Shown one piece after another: positions 39,369 through 51,723 of a stretch of 64,000 nt of DNA. This DNA comes from an uncultured Pirellula sp. (lineage in GTDB: Bacteria > Planctomycetota > Planctomycetia > Pirellulales > Pirellulaceae): NCBI GenBank assembly GCA_903858115.1, contig CAIOHR010000002.1:1-64000 (forward strand). The letters are read 5' to 3'. Every line of letters begins with the position of its first letter. The first letter of the stretch is position 1. The translations under genes were made by a program, and so were the position numbers. A model generated the notes under the pieces. The model was not told where the DNA came from, made no database searches, and was given only the letters and a program-made list of their open reading frames with translations.

Positions 39369-41006
39369 ATGTCGAGGATTGTGCGCCGCTCTCTACTTGC
39401 AAGTCTTATCGGGTTCACATTTTCATGTAGTTCCGTATTGGGGCAAAACGTACCGCCAGGGGGCTTCGGTAATCCAAACTATGGTTCAGGAGCAGTTCCG
39501 AATGGATATGCACCTCTAGGAACCAATAATGTGGGCTCGCCGTACACTCCTATTCAAAATGGTGTTGTTCAGCCTGCACCGGCCGGCGGCGTTTATCAGC
39601 CCGCACCGAGTTCGCAACAGCCGCTTGGAAACGCGATTCCTTTCGATGGGGGTCAGCCACTGCCCTATGCTGGAGCGCCTCAACCCTATGCTGGAGCGCC
39701 CCCACAGCCTCTTGCCGGCGGTGCACCGTCGTACACCGCACAGCCAACGTACACACCGCAGCCAACCTATAGTGTGCAGCAACCAGCGTACGCGCCGCCA
39801 CAGTCCAACAACCAGTTGATGATTGGGCCTGGGCCAATGAACCAGCCGATGGCACCATTGAATCAGCCTTGGCAATTGGAACCCAATCCTGGTTTTATGT
39901 TATCTGAGCCTTTTGGTTATAATCCGAGGATTCGAGACGTGCCGCTCGATGTCTATGCGCAAGAAGGACAAACAGGGCGTTTCTCGTTGGGTGGCTCCGT
40001 GAATAGCGATTTGGGAGTGGCTGGGCAGGTCATTCTTGAGGAACGGAATTTTGATATTCTCGCGTGGCCGAATTCTCGTGCGGGACTTTTGAATGGCGCG
40101 TTTCGAGGTGGTGGACAGAACTTTCGAATGGAGTTGATGCCGGGGAATCGAGTGCAGAGATACACATTGAATTGGACGGAGCCAAATCTTTTCGGTTACT
40201 CACCCTTTAGTCTCTCCGTTGGCGGCTTTTACTTTACGAGAATTTTCCGCGACTGGACGGAACAACGATTAGGTGGTCGAGTCATGGTCGGTTATGAAAT
40301 CACTCCAGATCTTTCATTATCGACCGAGTTGAAAGGTGAAGATGTCAAAGTTTTCGATCCCGTTATCAATACGCTGCCTGCTCTCAATCGAGTGCTTGGC
40401 AGTAACGATCTTTACACAGGGCGAGTCCGCTTAGCGCACAATACGCGTGACAGCCCGTTCTTGCCAACGGAAGGCCATTTATTGGAACTGATTTACGATC
40501 AAAACTTTGGCGAGTTTGATTTTCCGCGAGGTCAGGTCAATTGGAGTAAGTACTTTTTGGTACGCGAGCGTGCGGATCAGACAGGACGGCATACTTTTAC
40601 GACGTCGATGCGGTTAGGCTTTTCCGGTTCTGATACTCCGTTGTTTGAGAATTACTTTGCGGGTGGTTATTCGACATTGCGAGGTTTTAATTTCCGTGGT
40701 GCTGGTCCAGTGGAACAGGGAGTTCAAGTGGGTGGTCGATTCCAGTTCCTTGGATCCCTCGAGTATATGTTCCCAATCACAGCGGATGACATGCTGCGGA
40801 TGGTTGCTTTCGTCGATTATGGAACGATTGAAAAAGACATAGAGATCAATTGGGACAATTTTCGGGTGGCCCCTGGTTTAGGTTTCCGCGTTGCGATTCC
40901 AGCGCTCGGGCCTGCACCGTTGGCGTTTGACTTCGCTGTTCCACTCGCATACGCCGAAAATGATGATAGACAAGTCTTCTCGTTCTCAATGGGCGTTACT
41001 CGATAA
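39369..41006 (+). CDS. Omp85/BamA-type outer-membrane beta-barrel protein with Pro/Gln-rich N-terminal region
   Basis: Own signal peptide RRSLLASLIGFTFSCSSVLGQ; P/Q-rich repeats; barrel with SGSDTPLFENYFAGGYSTLRGFNFRGAGP (Omp85 (V/L)RGF motif). Confidence 0.87.
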   Translation: MSRIVRRSLLASLIGFTFSCSSVLGQNVPPGGFGNPNYGSGAVPNGYAPLGTNNVGSPYTPIQNGVVQPAPAGGVYQPAPSSQQPLGNAIPFDGGQPLPYAGAPQPYAGAPPQPLAGGAPSYTAQPTYTPQPTYSVQQPAYAPPQSNNQLMIGPGPMNQPMAPLNQPWQLEPNPGFMLSEPFGYNPRIRDVPLDVYAQEGQTGRFSLGGSVNSDLGVAGQVILEERNFDILAWPNSRAGLLNGAFRGGGQNFRMELMPGNRVQRYTLNWTEPNLFGYSPFSLSVGGFYFTRIFRDWTEQRLGGRVMVGYEITPDLSLSTELKGEDVKVFDPVINTLPALNRVLGSNDLYTGRVRLAHNTRDSPFLPTEGHLLELIYDQNFGEFDFPRGQVNWSKYFLVRERADQTGRHTFTTSMRLGFSGSDTPLFENYFAGGYSTLRGFNFRGAGPVEQGVQVGGRFQFLGSLEYMFPITADDMLRMVAFVDYGTIEKDIEINWDNFRVAPGLGFRVAIPALGPAPLAFDFAVPLAYAENDDRQVFSFSMGVTR

Positions 41007-41024
41007 TCGTCGAGTACGGGGAGT

Positions 41025-41846
41025 GTGCAATCCATGTTTGGAGTCGATTTGCCAGCCTATCACGGTCCGATCGACCTGTTGTTGTATTTGATCCGACGGG
41101 AAGAGCTTCCGTTGGAAGAAATTTCGCTTGCGAAAATCACTTCCCAGTATTTGGATTATGTCTCAATTATCCAAGAGTTAGATTTGGATGAGGTCGGAGA
41201 GTTCATCGATATCACGAGTCAGCTCATCGAAATGAAGGCCAAGCATGTCTTGCCTCAAGACGAAGCGGTGATCGAAGACGAGAAATCGATATCCCATGAC
41301 GATCCAATGAACCATCTTGTCGATAGGCTTGTTCAGTACAAACGCTTTCGGGATGCAGCCAGCATGCTGGACGAACAAAGCCGACGTTGGCAGCTTCGAT
41401 TTTCAAGAGTTGCGAACGATCTTCCGCCGAGACGAGTGGACGCCGCGCAGTCTCCCATTGCGAGAGTGGAGATTTGGGATTTGGTGAGTGCCTTTGGTCG
41501 GATCATGAAGGCCAAGCAAAAACAACCGGAGCACAAGCTTCAATTCGACAATACACCGATTCACGTTTACATGCAAAGAATACATGAATTAGTTCGATCG
41601 GAGGGAACTGTTGAGTTGCAAAATTTGTTTGAACTCGGCATGCACAAGAGCGCGATGGTCGCCATGTTTCTTGCCACTCTCGAGCTGACAAGGCATCATG
41701 GATTGTGTGCGGTGCAGAATATCTCGGAGGCGCCGCTGGTCCTGGTACCGGGGCCTGATTTTCATCCCGTCCTCGATGTCGCGACCGTCGATAATTTTGA
41801 TCCTAGTACCGTTGCCCATACGAATTTGCCGGTCGTAGCGAGATAG
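41025..41846 (+). CDS. scpA: Segregation and condensation protein A
   Basis: YHGPIDLLLYLIRREELPLEEISLAKITSQYLDYV...EFIDITSQLIEMKAKHVLP; start GTG 41025 or ATG 41034. Confidence 0.93.
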   Translation: MQSMFGVDLPAYHGPIDLLLYLIRREELPLEEISLAKITSQYLDYVSIIQELDLDEVGEFIDITSQLIEMKAKHVLPQDEAVIEDEKSISHDDPMNHLVDRLVQYKRFRDAASMLDEQSRRWQLRFSRVANDLPPRRVDAAQSPIARVEIWDLVSAFGRIMKAKQKQPEHKLQFDNTPIHVYMQRIHELVRSEGTVELQNLFELGMHKSAMVAMFLATLELTRHHGLCAVQNISEAPLVLVPGPDFHPVLDVATVDNFDPSTVAHTNLPVVAR

Positions 41847-42056
41847 GTTCCTAAAAAAACGATTGGATAGGTTTTGCGGCTACGGCATACGTTTATCTTC
41901 GGAAACCCGTGTGTAAACCGGGAAGAAAACATTTCGAGCGTGCCAAATTGTGTTGCATGATTGTTCGCAATGCAGAGGCTCTACGACAGTAGATTGACGA
42001 CCCCGCGCCCCCACGGTGTCCAGCCTCATCGAACACCTAACAACGTTCAGGGGATC

Positions 42057-43244
42057 ATGTCCTACAATTCTGTCCATTCGATCGAGACAACCGATTTGCA
42101 GATCGGCTCGACTCTACCTTTTGTTCTTCGAGATCCGGACGGGAACATTGTTCATAAATCTGGATTGCCGGTAACACAACGGCTGTTGGATCGGCTAGCG
42201 TCGCTCGGGATTACTTCCGTTACCGTCAAAGGCGAAAGCCAGGAGCCGATCAATCCACTGGAAACACTTGCTAGCTCCTATGATCCGGAGATTTTTGCTT
42301 CCGTCGAAAATCTACTCGAGCAGACGACTGAAAAATTCGGTAGTATCTTCCGTGACCTCCAAAATTCCATACCCGTTTCTTCAAGCGACATCAACGAGAA
42401 CGTGTCGGCTTTTGTGAAACAAATCGCTGGCGATGCTTCTGCTGTGTTGGGGGTGCTCGCTATCAAAGGAAAACAAATCGGACGGGAACTCTCTCGGCAC
42501 TTGACAGAGCGTGCGGTTCGGATGTCCTATTTTGCGGTTGCCAATGCCATAGGGCTTGGTTATTCGGAACTAGACGCGACTCGCGTTGGAACCTTGGCTA
42601 TGCTCGGAGATGTTTCGTTGTTGAATCACCCAGAGTGGTTCGGTGACAACCATCGAATACTGAGTTCCGTTCATTCACTCCAGGAGTATAAAAATCACTC
42701 CGTCGAAAGTGCGAATATCGTGAAGCAGAATATGGCCTTCGGCGATGGTTTCATCGAGTCCCTGTCTCAGATACACGAGTTAGCAGACGGATCGGGCTAT
42801 CCCTTTGGATTGACCGAGAATCGGCTAAGCGAAGAATCGAAAATCGTCAATCTTGTAGATACATATCTGTCCATGACAGAAGGAGGCATCACCGGGAGAC
42901 ATTACTTGGAATGCGATGTGCTGGCGTTCATAATGCATCAATCGTCTCTAGGGAAATTTGACAAACGAGTCGTGCGGGGCTTTATCAAGACTTTTTCACT
43001 TTACCCCATAGGAGTGCTGGTGAAATTGGACGATAATTCGTTTGCGGTAGTGACTAGGACGAATCCTCGTAATCCATTTCAGCCAGTTGTCAAATGTTGT
43101 GATTCTACGGGAAGGGTGAAGGATCTTTCGGTTTCTATGAACTTTATTGTGGGTCCGGCTACGGAGACAATTCCGTCGCGCGAGCGAATCAACAAATCTC
43201 AAATGGGTGATTTGCTATGGCTACCGGACACCGTGTTTGCGTAG
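42057..43244 (+). CDS. Degenerate HD-GYP-domain protein
   Basis: YKNHSVESANIVKQNMAFGDGFIESLSQIHELADGSGYPFGLTENRLSEESKIVNLVDTYLSMTEG matches the HD-GYP half; HD motif replaced (LAMLGDVSLL). Confidence 0.8.
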   Translation: MSYNSVHSIETTDLQIGSTLPFVLRDPDGNIVHKSGLPVTQRLLDRLASLGITSVTVKGESQEPINPLETLASSYDPEIFASVENLLEQTTEKFGSIFRDLQNSIPVSSSDINENVSAFVKQIAGDASAVLGVLAIKGKQIGRELSRHLTERAVRMSYFAVANAIGLGYSELDATRVGTLAMLGDVSLLNHPEWFGDNHRILSSVHSLQEYKNHSVESANIVKQNMAFGDGFIESLSQIHELADGSGYPFGLTENRLSEESKIVNLVDTYLSMTEGGITGRHYLECDVLAFIMHQSSLGKFDKRVVRGFIKTFSLYPIGVLVKLDDNSFAVVTRTNPRNPFQPVVKCCDSTGRVKDLSVSMNFIVGPATETIPSRERINKSQMGDLLWLPDTVFA

Positions 43245-43475
43245 GGCCTGTGACCCGACGCTGAAACCGCTTGACCACCGTGCCCGCTTCGAGTTCACTT
43301 AGGGGCGTGGGATTGGTGGTTTCCGTTTGGCGTGACTCATTTCGAACGATTTTCGTTTCATGTCGATCGATCGAATGTTGCAATTTCAGGGTGAATAGCC
43401 CATGGTTGCGCCCACCAGAGCCGATTTTTGAGCCGATCCTACCGAATTGTCACGCGGTTTGATTGGGGAAGAACA

Positions 43476-44192
43476 GTGGAAGTAGCTCGAAAACGAGTCT
43501 GGAAGCGATTGTTGGCTTCTCCGTGGGTGATTGTGCCGCTAGCCGTCGGGATTATCGCAACCGCTTCGTTGGTGATTAGCGGTTCGGGCGCTGTAGTCGC
43601 TGGAACTTCTTTTGCCTTGTGTTCCGGGGTAATTGCTTACCGATTGGCGTTTGGTTTTGACAAAATCACCGAGCTGGCTGCGAACGAGTCGACGGCTGCT
43701 CAGCATGAGCTTGAGGTAGCTCAACTCGATAAACTTCAAGATCAATTGCGAGTCGACCGTGACTTTCGAACGAAGGACATTCTTGCCGCAGCTAGGCAGT
43801 TGAGGAGTGAATTCCAAGAATTGGCCTCTTCTCCCGAAATGAAGCAACGGGCCAACGAGATAGGAAAACAGCTCGATCATTTGTTTTGGACAGCTATTAA
43901 GCAACTGGAATATTCGCTAAAACTCTTCCATCAAGCCGATCGGTTGGTGGATGGTCAGAGGATCCATGTTTTGCAGGAACGCGAAAGCGTCATCCTGGAA
44001 TTGCAATCTTCTGTCGATAGAATGAGGCAGGTAACCACGCACTTTCGGCAATTGTCGAACAGCGAGCAAGGGCTGGACCTGAAGCCACTACAAGATGAAT
44101 TGGATGCGTCTATGCGAGTTGCGAAGCGTACGGAAGAACGTATGCGAGAACTGGAACTCGGACACAACCACAACGAATTTCTAAAAGATTAA
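43476..44192 (+). CDS. Membrane protein with N-terminal TM helices and C-terminal coiled coil
   Basis: WVIVPLAVGIIATASLVISGSGAVVAGTSFALCSGVIAYRLAFGF followed by charged heptad-like region; GTG start with upstream ggggaag. Confidence 0.65.
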   Translation: MEVARKRVWKRLLASPWVIVPLAVGIIATASLVISGSGAVVAGTSFALCSGVIAYRLAFGFDKITELAANESTAAQHELEVAQLDKLQDQLRVDRDFRTKDILAAARQLRSEFQELASSPEMKQRANEIGKQLDHLFWTAIKQLEYSLKLFHQADRLVDGQRIHVLQERESVILELQSSVDRMRQVTTHFRQLSNSEQGLDLKPLQDELDASMRVAKRTEERMRELELGHNHNEFLKD

Positions 44193-44233
44193 CTATCCGT
44201 CACTTTTACCATTTTCCCTTTAGGAGTTATTAC

Positions 44234-45043
44234 ATGTTCAGTGCGATCGGTCGTTTCTTTCGAGCCATCAAGTACCTGATTACAGGTAAAGTAGACCAAG
44301 CGGCTGACTCGATCAGCGCCAATCCGACAGTGATCTCGGCTACTTTCGACAAAGTCATCACCGACAAAAAGAAGCGACTGAACGAATACAAAGACGCTAT
44401 CAGCGCGATGATTGCTCAAGAAGAAAGCAAGAAGGAGCGTCTAAACGCTATCACGCAGGAAATCGAGAAGCTTGAGAAATTGAAGTCAGGTGCTGCAGCA
44501 CGTGCCAAGTCGCTGGTCGACAAGTACAACGGCGATGTGAATGCGGTGAAGAATGATCCTGAGTATCAAAAGTGTCAGTCGGCCTTCAAAGACTTTACAA
44601 GCACTCTGGCGGAAAAGAGACAACGAGCCCAGGAGCTTGACGATGATCTGAAGCAATTGATCACCAATGTGAGTGGTCACAAAACACAGATCCAGTCTCT
44701 GATGCGCGAACTAGAGAAGATCAAAGAAGAAAAGCACGATGCAGTTGCCGACGTGCTATCCGCAAAAGAAGAAAAGCAAATCGCAGATATGGTCAATGGA
44801 ATCTCCAATGACAAATCTTCTCAAGAACTACAACGCATGCGAGATCTGCGTCAGAAAGCTGTTGCAAACGCTCGAGTCTCGCGAGAGCTTGCAGGTTTGG
44901 ATGCAAAGAAGGCCGAGAGCGAATTCCTCGAGTATGCACAAGACCATGCTTCCGATGACGAATTCGACGCTCTTATCGGCCTCTCTTCCAAGAAAGAAGC
45001 ATCCGAATCCTCTACGCAAGAGACAAAGATTCCTGAAGCATAG
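44234..45043 (+). CDS. Coiled-coil protein, possibly PspA/IM30-like
   Basis: MFSAIGRFFRAIKYLITGKVDQAADSISANPTVISATFDKVITDKKKRLNEYKDAISAMIAQEESKKERL; long helical, charged; organisation resembles PspA. Confidence 0.6.
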   Translation: MFSAIGRFFRAIKYLITGKVDQAADSISANPTVISATFDKVITDKKKRLNEYKDAISAMIAQEESKKERLNAITQEIEKLEKLKSGAAARAKSLVDKYNGDVNAVKNDPEYQKCQSAFKDFTSTLAEKRQRAQELDDDLKQLITNVSGHKTQIQSLMRELEKIKEEKHDAVADVLSAKEEKQIADMVNGISNDKSSQELQRMRDLRQKAVANARVSRELAGLDAKKAESEFLEYAQDHASDDEFDALIGLSSKKEASESSTQETKIPEA

Positions 45044-45064
45044 TTTGCATTATCGATGAACTCC

Positions 45065-45091
45065 GAGGGGCAGGTTTAGAACCTGTCCCTC
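45065..45091. terminator. Bidirectional terminator-like hairpin between convergent genes
   Basis: GAGGGGCAGGTT-TAG-AACCTGTCCCTC, 12-bp stem with one wobble. Confidence 0.6.
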
Positions 45092-45101
45092 AACGTCATA
45101 G

Positions 45102-46763
45102 CTATTGTGGCGATCGCACTGACGTTTCAATCAACTGTGCGATCAGCGGTAATAGCTGCTTCTTTCTACTCACCACATTGTCCAATTGATACAAATTGCG
45201 ATCTAAGCGTGGATAATTGATCTCGTCCCATCCCTCCGACTCGTGCGAAAGTAATAGCAACGAACCGTTGCTCACGACATCGGTGATGAGGAGTGCCGAG
45301 AAGTCGAGACGGCTCTTTTCTGCCAGCATCTCGAGCGAAGCTCTCAGATCATCTTTTCGATCCCAAAATAAATCGAATCCAATCTCCTCAATTTGTGAGA
45401 TCGAGAAGCGAAAGCCGTGCTCTTCGAACTCCTTGCAATCCTCTCGAACAACTTCGTCCGGCGTGCAAGAACGCAATGCAGATCCGATCTCAAAGAACTC
45501 CGTTGCATAAGTCTCGAGGTCCACTTCGCAGAGCGCTTGAAGCCACTTCAAGATGTCTCGATCGGTGTCGGTCGTCGTGGGTGAACGAAGAAACAAAGTG
45601 TCTGAAATGATGCCTGAAGCCATGCACAATGCAATTCCAGGTTTCGGAGTGATACCAGACGCGCGAAACTGACGCGCGACCAACGTGCATGTCGAGCCAA
45701 CGGGTTCGTTAATGAACCGGATAGGCTGCGTCGACTTGAGTCCACCTCCCAAACGGTGATGGTCGAGGACTTCTAGAATCTCGGCCTCTTCGGCACCGTT
45801 CACCGCTTGGCTTAGCTCGTTGTGATCTACCAAAATTAGCTTAGGCTTAGGTGGGTTGACTAGGTCCGATTTCGAAAGGACGCCAATCAAAATGCCCGCG
45901 TCGTTCACGACCGGAAAGATCGGTTCGTTCGACTTTTCGACGACGCCTCGGGCATCTTCGATGGGCAGTTTGGCCGAAAGAGAGATGAAAGTTGTATCAA
46001 TTGCAGAATCGATGAACTGTGCTGATTTGATCCGCATCGTTGTCGTTGCTGTATCGTAGGGGCTTTTCAGCACCGCAACATTGCGTGCTCGTGCCAACTC
46101 GGTGAGGCCAGAAGAGAGTGCATATCCGCCCGTCACTACGAGCGCCCTTACTCCATGTTCGATGGCCGGAAGCTGGATGGTCGGGCGGTCACCGCTCACA
46201 ACCAATAGCCTTGATGCAGGAAACTGCTGCATTCGCTCCGTGAACCCACCAGCACTCATCGCTCCCACCATGACCAATAGCTCGTCGTGTTGCGTTGGAT
46301 CGATGGAATGCTGAAATGTACCTCCGATGATCTCAGAGATCTTATGCAAACTCGTCTTTACCGTGCGTGTCTTGAGCGGGTCGCTATCATCGCGAAAGAT
46401 CAAATCCATCAACTGCAACAACGAAAGCACTCCAACAACTTTGCGCTGCTCGTTGATAATCGGAATCGCTCGAAGTTCATGGTCCTTCATCCGTTGATAA
46501 ACTTCGTAGAACACATCCCCGTAGCAAGCTGTCGTGACATCGCGTTTGCAGACATCTTCGACTTCCGGCCGGACATCCATGACGATCCTAGGCGCAGGGA
46601 CTTTGGACTTCTTGAGAACAAACTCCGTTCGTTTGTTCGGAGTGCCGCAGCATGCTGCGATCGCCTCTGGACGCGAAGTTTGCTGAAGCAGATCGGCGTA
46701 CGCGATCGCGGAACAAATAGCATCGGTGTCTGGATTGCGATGCCCAAAGACGAGAACTGACAT
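45102..46763 (-). CDS. Manganese-dependent inorganic pyrophosphatase with CBS/DRTGG regulatory insert
   Basis: MSVLVFGHRNPDTDAICSAIAYADLL, two CBS units, DRTGG-like insert, VDHNELSQAV, EVLDHHRLGG, ASGIISDTLFLRSPTTT. Confidence 0.93.
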   Translation of the reverse strand: MSVLVFGHRNPDTDAICSAIAYADLLQQTSRPEAIAACCGTPNKRTEFVLKKSKVPAPRIVMDVRPEVEDVCKRDVTTACYGDVFYEVYQRMKDHELRAIPIINEQRKVVGVLSLLQLMDLIFRDDSDPLKTRTVKTSLHKISEIIGGTFQHSIDPTQHDELLVMVGAMSAGGFTERMQQFPASRLLVVSGDRPTIQLPAIEHGVRALVVTGGYALSSGLTELARARNVAVLKSPYDTATTTMRIKSAQFIDSAIDTTFISLSAKLPIEDARGVVEKSNEPIFPVVNDAGILIGVLSKSDLVNPPKPKLILVDHNELSQAVNGAEEAEILEVLDHHRLGGGLKSTQPIRFINEPVGSTCTLVARQFRASGITPKPGIALCMASGIISDTLFLRSPTTTDTDRDILKWLQALCEVDLETYATEFFEIGSALRSCTPDEVVREDCKEFEEHGFRFSISQIEEIGFDLFWDRKDDLRASLEMLAEKSRLDFSALLITDVVSNGSLLLLSHESEGWDEINYPRLDRNLYQLDNVVSRKKQLLPLIAQLIETSVRSPQ

Positions 46764-46968
46764 GGGGAGGAACTGGGTTGGAGACGGATAAGAATTTGTT
46801 GTACAACTCAATGATAGCATAGGAATCGAAATAAACCCGCAAGACTCCTATTGCAAAGTGTCGCACCAATCGCGAACATTTCGGACGAAAGGTCGTCATT
46901 TGTTTGGACGATCAACTACTCAAAACTCCACCCGCGGCTACGCCCACCGTGCCGGGGATAGGAAAGGT

Positions 46969-49167
46969 ATGGTAATGCTGGATATTCAACTCCCTGACGG
47001 TACTGTCGTGCAACATCCCGATGACGCGACACCTCTCACCGTGGCGGAATCGATTGGCTCTCGATTGGCCAAAGCCGTCATCGCTGCCAAAATCGGTGAT
47101 CAAATCATTGATGCAAACCGCAGTCTGAAAAGTATCAGCGATGGGGGGAAAATCCCCTTAAAGCTCCTTACTGAAAAGGATCCCGATGCTCTCGGTGTGC
47201 TTCGGCACTCCTGCGCTCACGTCATGGCACGCGCGATTATGCGACTCTACCCAGGCGTTTCGTTGGCTTTCGGTCCGACGATCAACAACGGATTTTACTA
47301 CGATTTTGAACTCAGTCATAAACTGAGTGAAGACGATTTTGCCGCCATCGAAGCCGAGATGGGACGAATCGTGGAAAAGGCGGAACCATTCGAACAGTTT
47401 TCCTTGAACCGAGAACAAGCGGTTGAGCTATGCAGCGACATGAAGCAATCGCTGAAAGTCGAGCATATTCAAACCGGATTGAGCTCCCACGATTCCTTAG
47501 GATTTTATCGTCAAGGGGAATTCGTTGACCTATGCCGTGGACCGCACATTCCAGACGCAGGACGAATCAAGGCCTTCAAAGTGTTGAGCGTTGCAGGATC
47601 GTATTGGAAGGGGGACGCTTCTAACAAACAGTTGCAGCGAGTCTACGGCACTGCGTGGTTCAGCCCGAAAGATATGCAGGCCCATCTCGATCAGCTCGAA
47701 GAGGCAAAGAAACGGGATCACCGTGTCATCGGTAAGAAGCAGGGGCTTTTCCAAATCAGTCCTGAAGTAGGTCAAGGACTCTGTCTGTGGCTCCCGAAAG
47801 GAGCAAGAATTCGTGGCTTGCTCGAAGACTTCCTTCGCAAGGAAATGCTAAAGCGAGGCTATGAACCGGTCTACAGTCCTCATATGGGACGCGTCGAACT
47901 CTACGAAACCAGCGGTCACTTTCCCTATTACCGCGACAGTCAGTTTCCACCTTTGTTCGTGAACGATGGTGGTGCTCTCGTCGATGGCTGGATCCGGCGT
48001 TTAGAAGACCCTGCAGGGTTGAAGCCCGAGTTCGAGGTTGCATTCCTGCAATCCGCCGAAGTGCTCGGCTGCGAGATCAAAGGTTATTCGACTTCGTTGC
48101 CAACTGCCGAGAAGGTCGAAATCCTCCAAACCTGGCAACGTCAGCATGAGCGATACCTGGTCAAACCGATGAACTGTCCGCACCACGCGCACATTTTCAA
48201 AGCGGCCCCTCGTTCCTACAAGCAACTGCCGTTGCGACTTTTTGAATTCGGTACAGTATATCGTTTCGAACAAACTGGCGAACTGAACGGCATGTTGCGT
48301 GTTCGAGGTCTAACTCAGGACGATGCACACATCTTCTGTACCCAGGATCAGGTAGAACAAGAGTTTCGCAATACGATTGAATTGACTCGATTGGTTCTAG
48401 AATCGGTTGGGCTCAAAGACTATCGCGTGCAGTTGTCCCTTCGCGATCCAAAGAGCGACAAATATGTTGGCTCGGAAGAAAATTGGCAAAAAGCCGAAGC
48501 CGCTTTGCGTCGGGTACTGACTGAGTCGGGGCTCAACTTCTCGACCGCCGAAGGTGAAGCTGCCTTCTATGGTCCGAAGGCTGACTTTATGGTGCGCGAT
48601 TGCATCGGTCGCCAATGGCAACTTGGAACCGTGCAACTCGATTACAACTTGCCAGAACGATTCCAATTGGAGTATGTCGGCGCGGACAATAAATCGCACC
48701 GTCCGGTGATGATCCACCGAGCACCATTCGGCTCGATGGAGCGATTCGTCGGGATGTTGACCGAACACTTCGCGGGTGCATTCCCCATGTGGCTAGCCCC
48801 TGAACAAGTACGCATTTGTCCATTGAGTGAAAAATCGAACGACTATGCGTTAGAACTGGAGAAGCTCTTCCTCGATAACGGTTTCCGAGTAAGCACAGAT
48901 GTTCGCGGTACCAAGGTACAAGCGAAGATTCGAGATGCTCAGCTTGAGTTGATTCCATACATGGCCGTCGTTGGACCGAAAGAGGCTGAATCTCGATCGA
49001 TCGCGCTGCGAGACAGAATCTCTGGCGAGTTAGGAACGATGTCTGTGGATCAAGTTCTTGAGTTCCTCGGGACCGAAGTTCGGGAGCGAAGAATTCGTCA
49101 GGTTGCCGAGAATAAACTGGCAGAGCCAGAAGCACCGCAACCAGAATCGACAAACAACGAGTACTGA
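46969..49167 (+). CDS. thrS: Threonyl-tRNA synthetase
   Basis: TGS domain, [95 protein letters not shown] track begins at 46858. Confidence 0.97.
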   Translation: MVMLDIQLPDGTVVQHPDDATPLTVAESIGSRLAKAVIAAKIGDQIIDANRSLKSISDGGKIPLKLLTEKDPDALGVLRHSCAHVMARAIMRLYPGVSLAFGPTINNGFYYDFELSHKLSEDDFAAIEAEMGRIVEKAEPFEQFSLNREQAVELCSDMKQSLKVEHIQTGLSSHDSLGFYRQGEFVDLCRGPHIPDAGRIKAFKVLSVAGSYWKGDASNKQLQRVYGTAWFSPKDMQAHLDQLEEAKKRDHRVIGKKQGLFQISPEVGQGLCLWLPKGARIRGLLEDFLRKEMLKRGYEPVYSPHMGRVELYETSGHFPYYRDSQFPPLFVNDGGALVDGWIRRLEDPAGLKPEFEVAFLQSAEVLGCEIKGYSTSLPTAEKVEILQTWQRQHERYLVKPMNCPHHAHIFKAAPRSYKQLPLRLFEFGTVYRFEQTGELNGMLRVRGLTQDDAHIFCTQDQVEQEFRNTIELTRLVLESVGLKDYRVQLSLRDPKSDKYVGSEENWQKAEAALRRVLTESGLNFSTAEGEAAFYGPKADFMVRDCIGRQWQLGTVQLDYNLPERFQLEYVGADNKSHRPVMIHRAPFGSMERFVGMLTEHFAGAFPMWLAPEQVRICPLSEKSNDYALELEKLFLDNGFRVSTDVRGTKVQAKIRDAQLELIPYMAVVGPKEAESRSIALRDRISGELGTMSVDQVLEFLGTEVRERRIRQVAENKLAEPEAPQPESTNNEY

Positions 49168-49275
49168 TCGCTAGAGGATCCACCACAACCCGCTGCGTGA
49201 GCGAGGGACGATCTGTCTCTCGCTTTCCCATTTATTAGCCGGAACGCCGTAGCGTCAATCCAAGTCCGGATGAAG

Positions 49276-50796
<1,521 letters not shown>

Positions 50797-51723
50797 TCAT
50801 TTGGACTGAATCCAATCGAGGAAGCCCATTTTCTCCAAGTCGCTTCTCATTTGGGACTTGGCTGCATCCGAAAGACTCGCGCATGGCAAACGAGGAGGCC
50901 CGACTGGAACTCCGATCATGGCCATCGTTTCTTTCGCTGCGCCCACATAGCCGGTATCGAACAATTTCTGAACGATTCGGACGCTGCGATACTGTTCTTC
51001 GCGAGCGGTAGCCAAATCGTTTCGATGGAATGCCTCCAACAGACGGTGATAGATCGGAGCGGCAAAATTGTACGTACTGCCCACTGCCCCTTTCGCACCA
51101 AGAGCCGTCGCAGCCAAGAGTGCTTCGTCACACCCAAACGGCACGTCCCAGCGACCGCCATCCAATTGCAGCAAGTGTTGGTACGTCATCAAGTCGGAGT
51201 TCGTGAACTTGAGACCAACCAAGTTTGGAATACGATCCTTTGCCAGATCTAAGAATCGGACCATCGACAGTTGGACATTGGTCATCGATGGAATGTCGTA
51301 AAAATAGAATGGCAATCGAGGGGCAGCTGCTGCAATCTTTGCCATCGATTGAACCAATACCTCGACTGAATTCGGCTTGAAATAACTCGGGGTAAAGGTC
51401 GCGACAGCCAACGCGTTCAGTTGCTCCGCGTGCGCGGCTAAGGCCATGGAATCATGGATGCAATTGCTGCCTACATGTACCACGACTTCCAGCGATGTGC
51501 CTTTCACAACCGCCATCCACTGCTTGGTGAGTTCCATGCGTTCCAAGACGGTTAGCGAGTGGCACTCGCCCGTTGTTCCGCCAATGAATGCGAAACGAAC
51601 TTTGTCGCGAATCAAGCGTTCCGCTTGGACTTCGACAACCCCGAGATTCAGTTCTCCGTCCGCGTGGAATGGAGTATGGGTCGCAGCCACGAGACTGTGC
51701 AGTGGTTGTCGGTGTTCAAACAT
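50797..51723 (-). CDS. Dihydrodipicolinate synthase/N-acetylneuraminate lyase family protein
   Basis: LVAATHTPFHADGELNLGVVEVQAERLIRDKVRFAFIGGTTGECHSLTVLER, FYFYDIPSMT, GLKFTNSD. Confidence 0.9.
   Translation of the reverse strand: MFEHRQPLHSLVAATHTPFHADGELNLGVVEVQAERLIRDKVRFAFIGGTTGECHSLTVLERMELTKQWMAVVKGTSLEVVVHVGSNCIHDSMALAAHAEQLNALAVATFTPSYFKPNSVEVLVQSMAKIAAAAPRLPFYFYDIPSMTNVQLSMVRFLDLAKDRIPNLVGLKFTNSDLMTYQHLLQLDGGRWDVPFGCDEALLAATALGAKGAVGSTYNFAAPIYHRLLEAFHRNDLATAREEQYRSVRIVQKLFDTGYVGAAKETMAMIGVPVGPPRLPCASLSDAAKSQMRSDLEKMGFLDWIQSK

Noticed and set aside
46764-46968. T-box or thrS leader attenuator
   Set aside because: No T-box consensus (AGGGUGGAACCGCG-like) found in the intergenic region.
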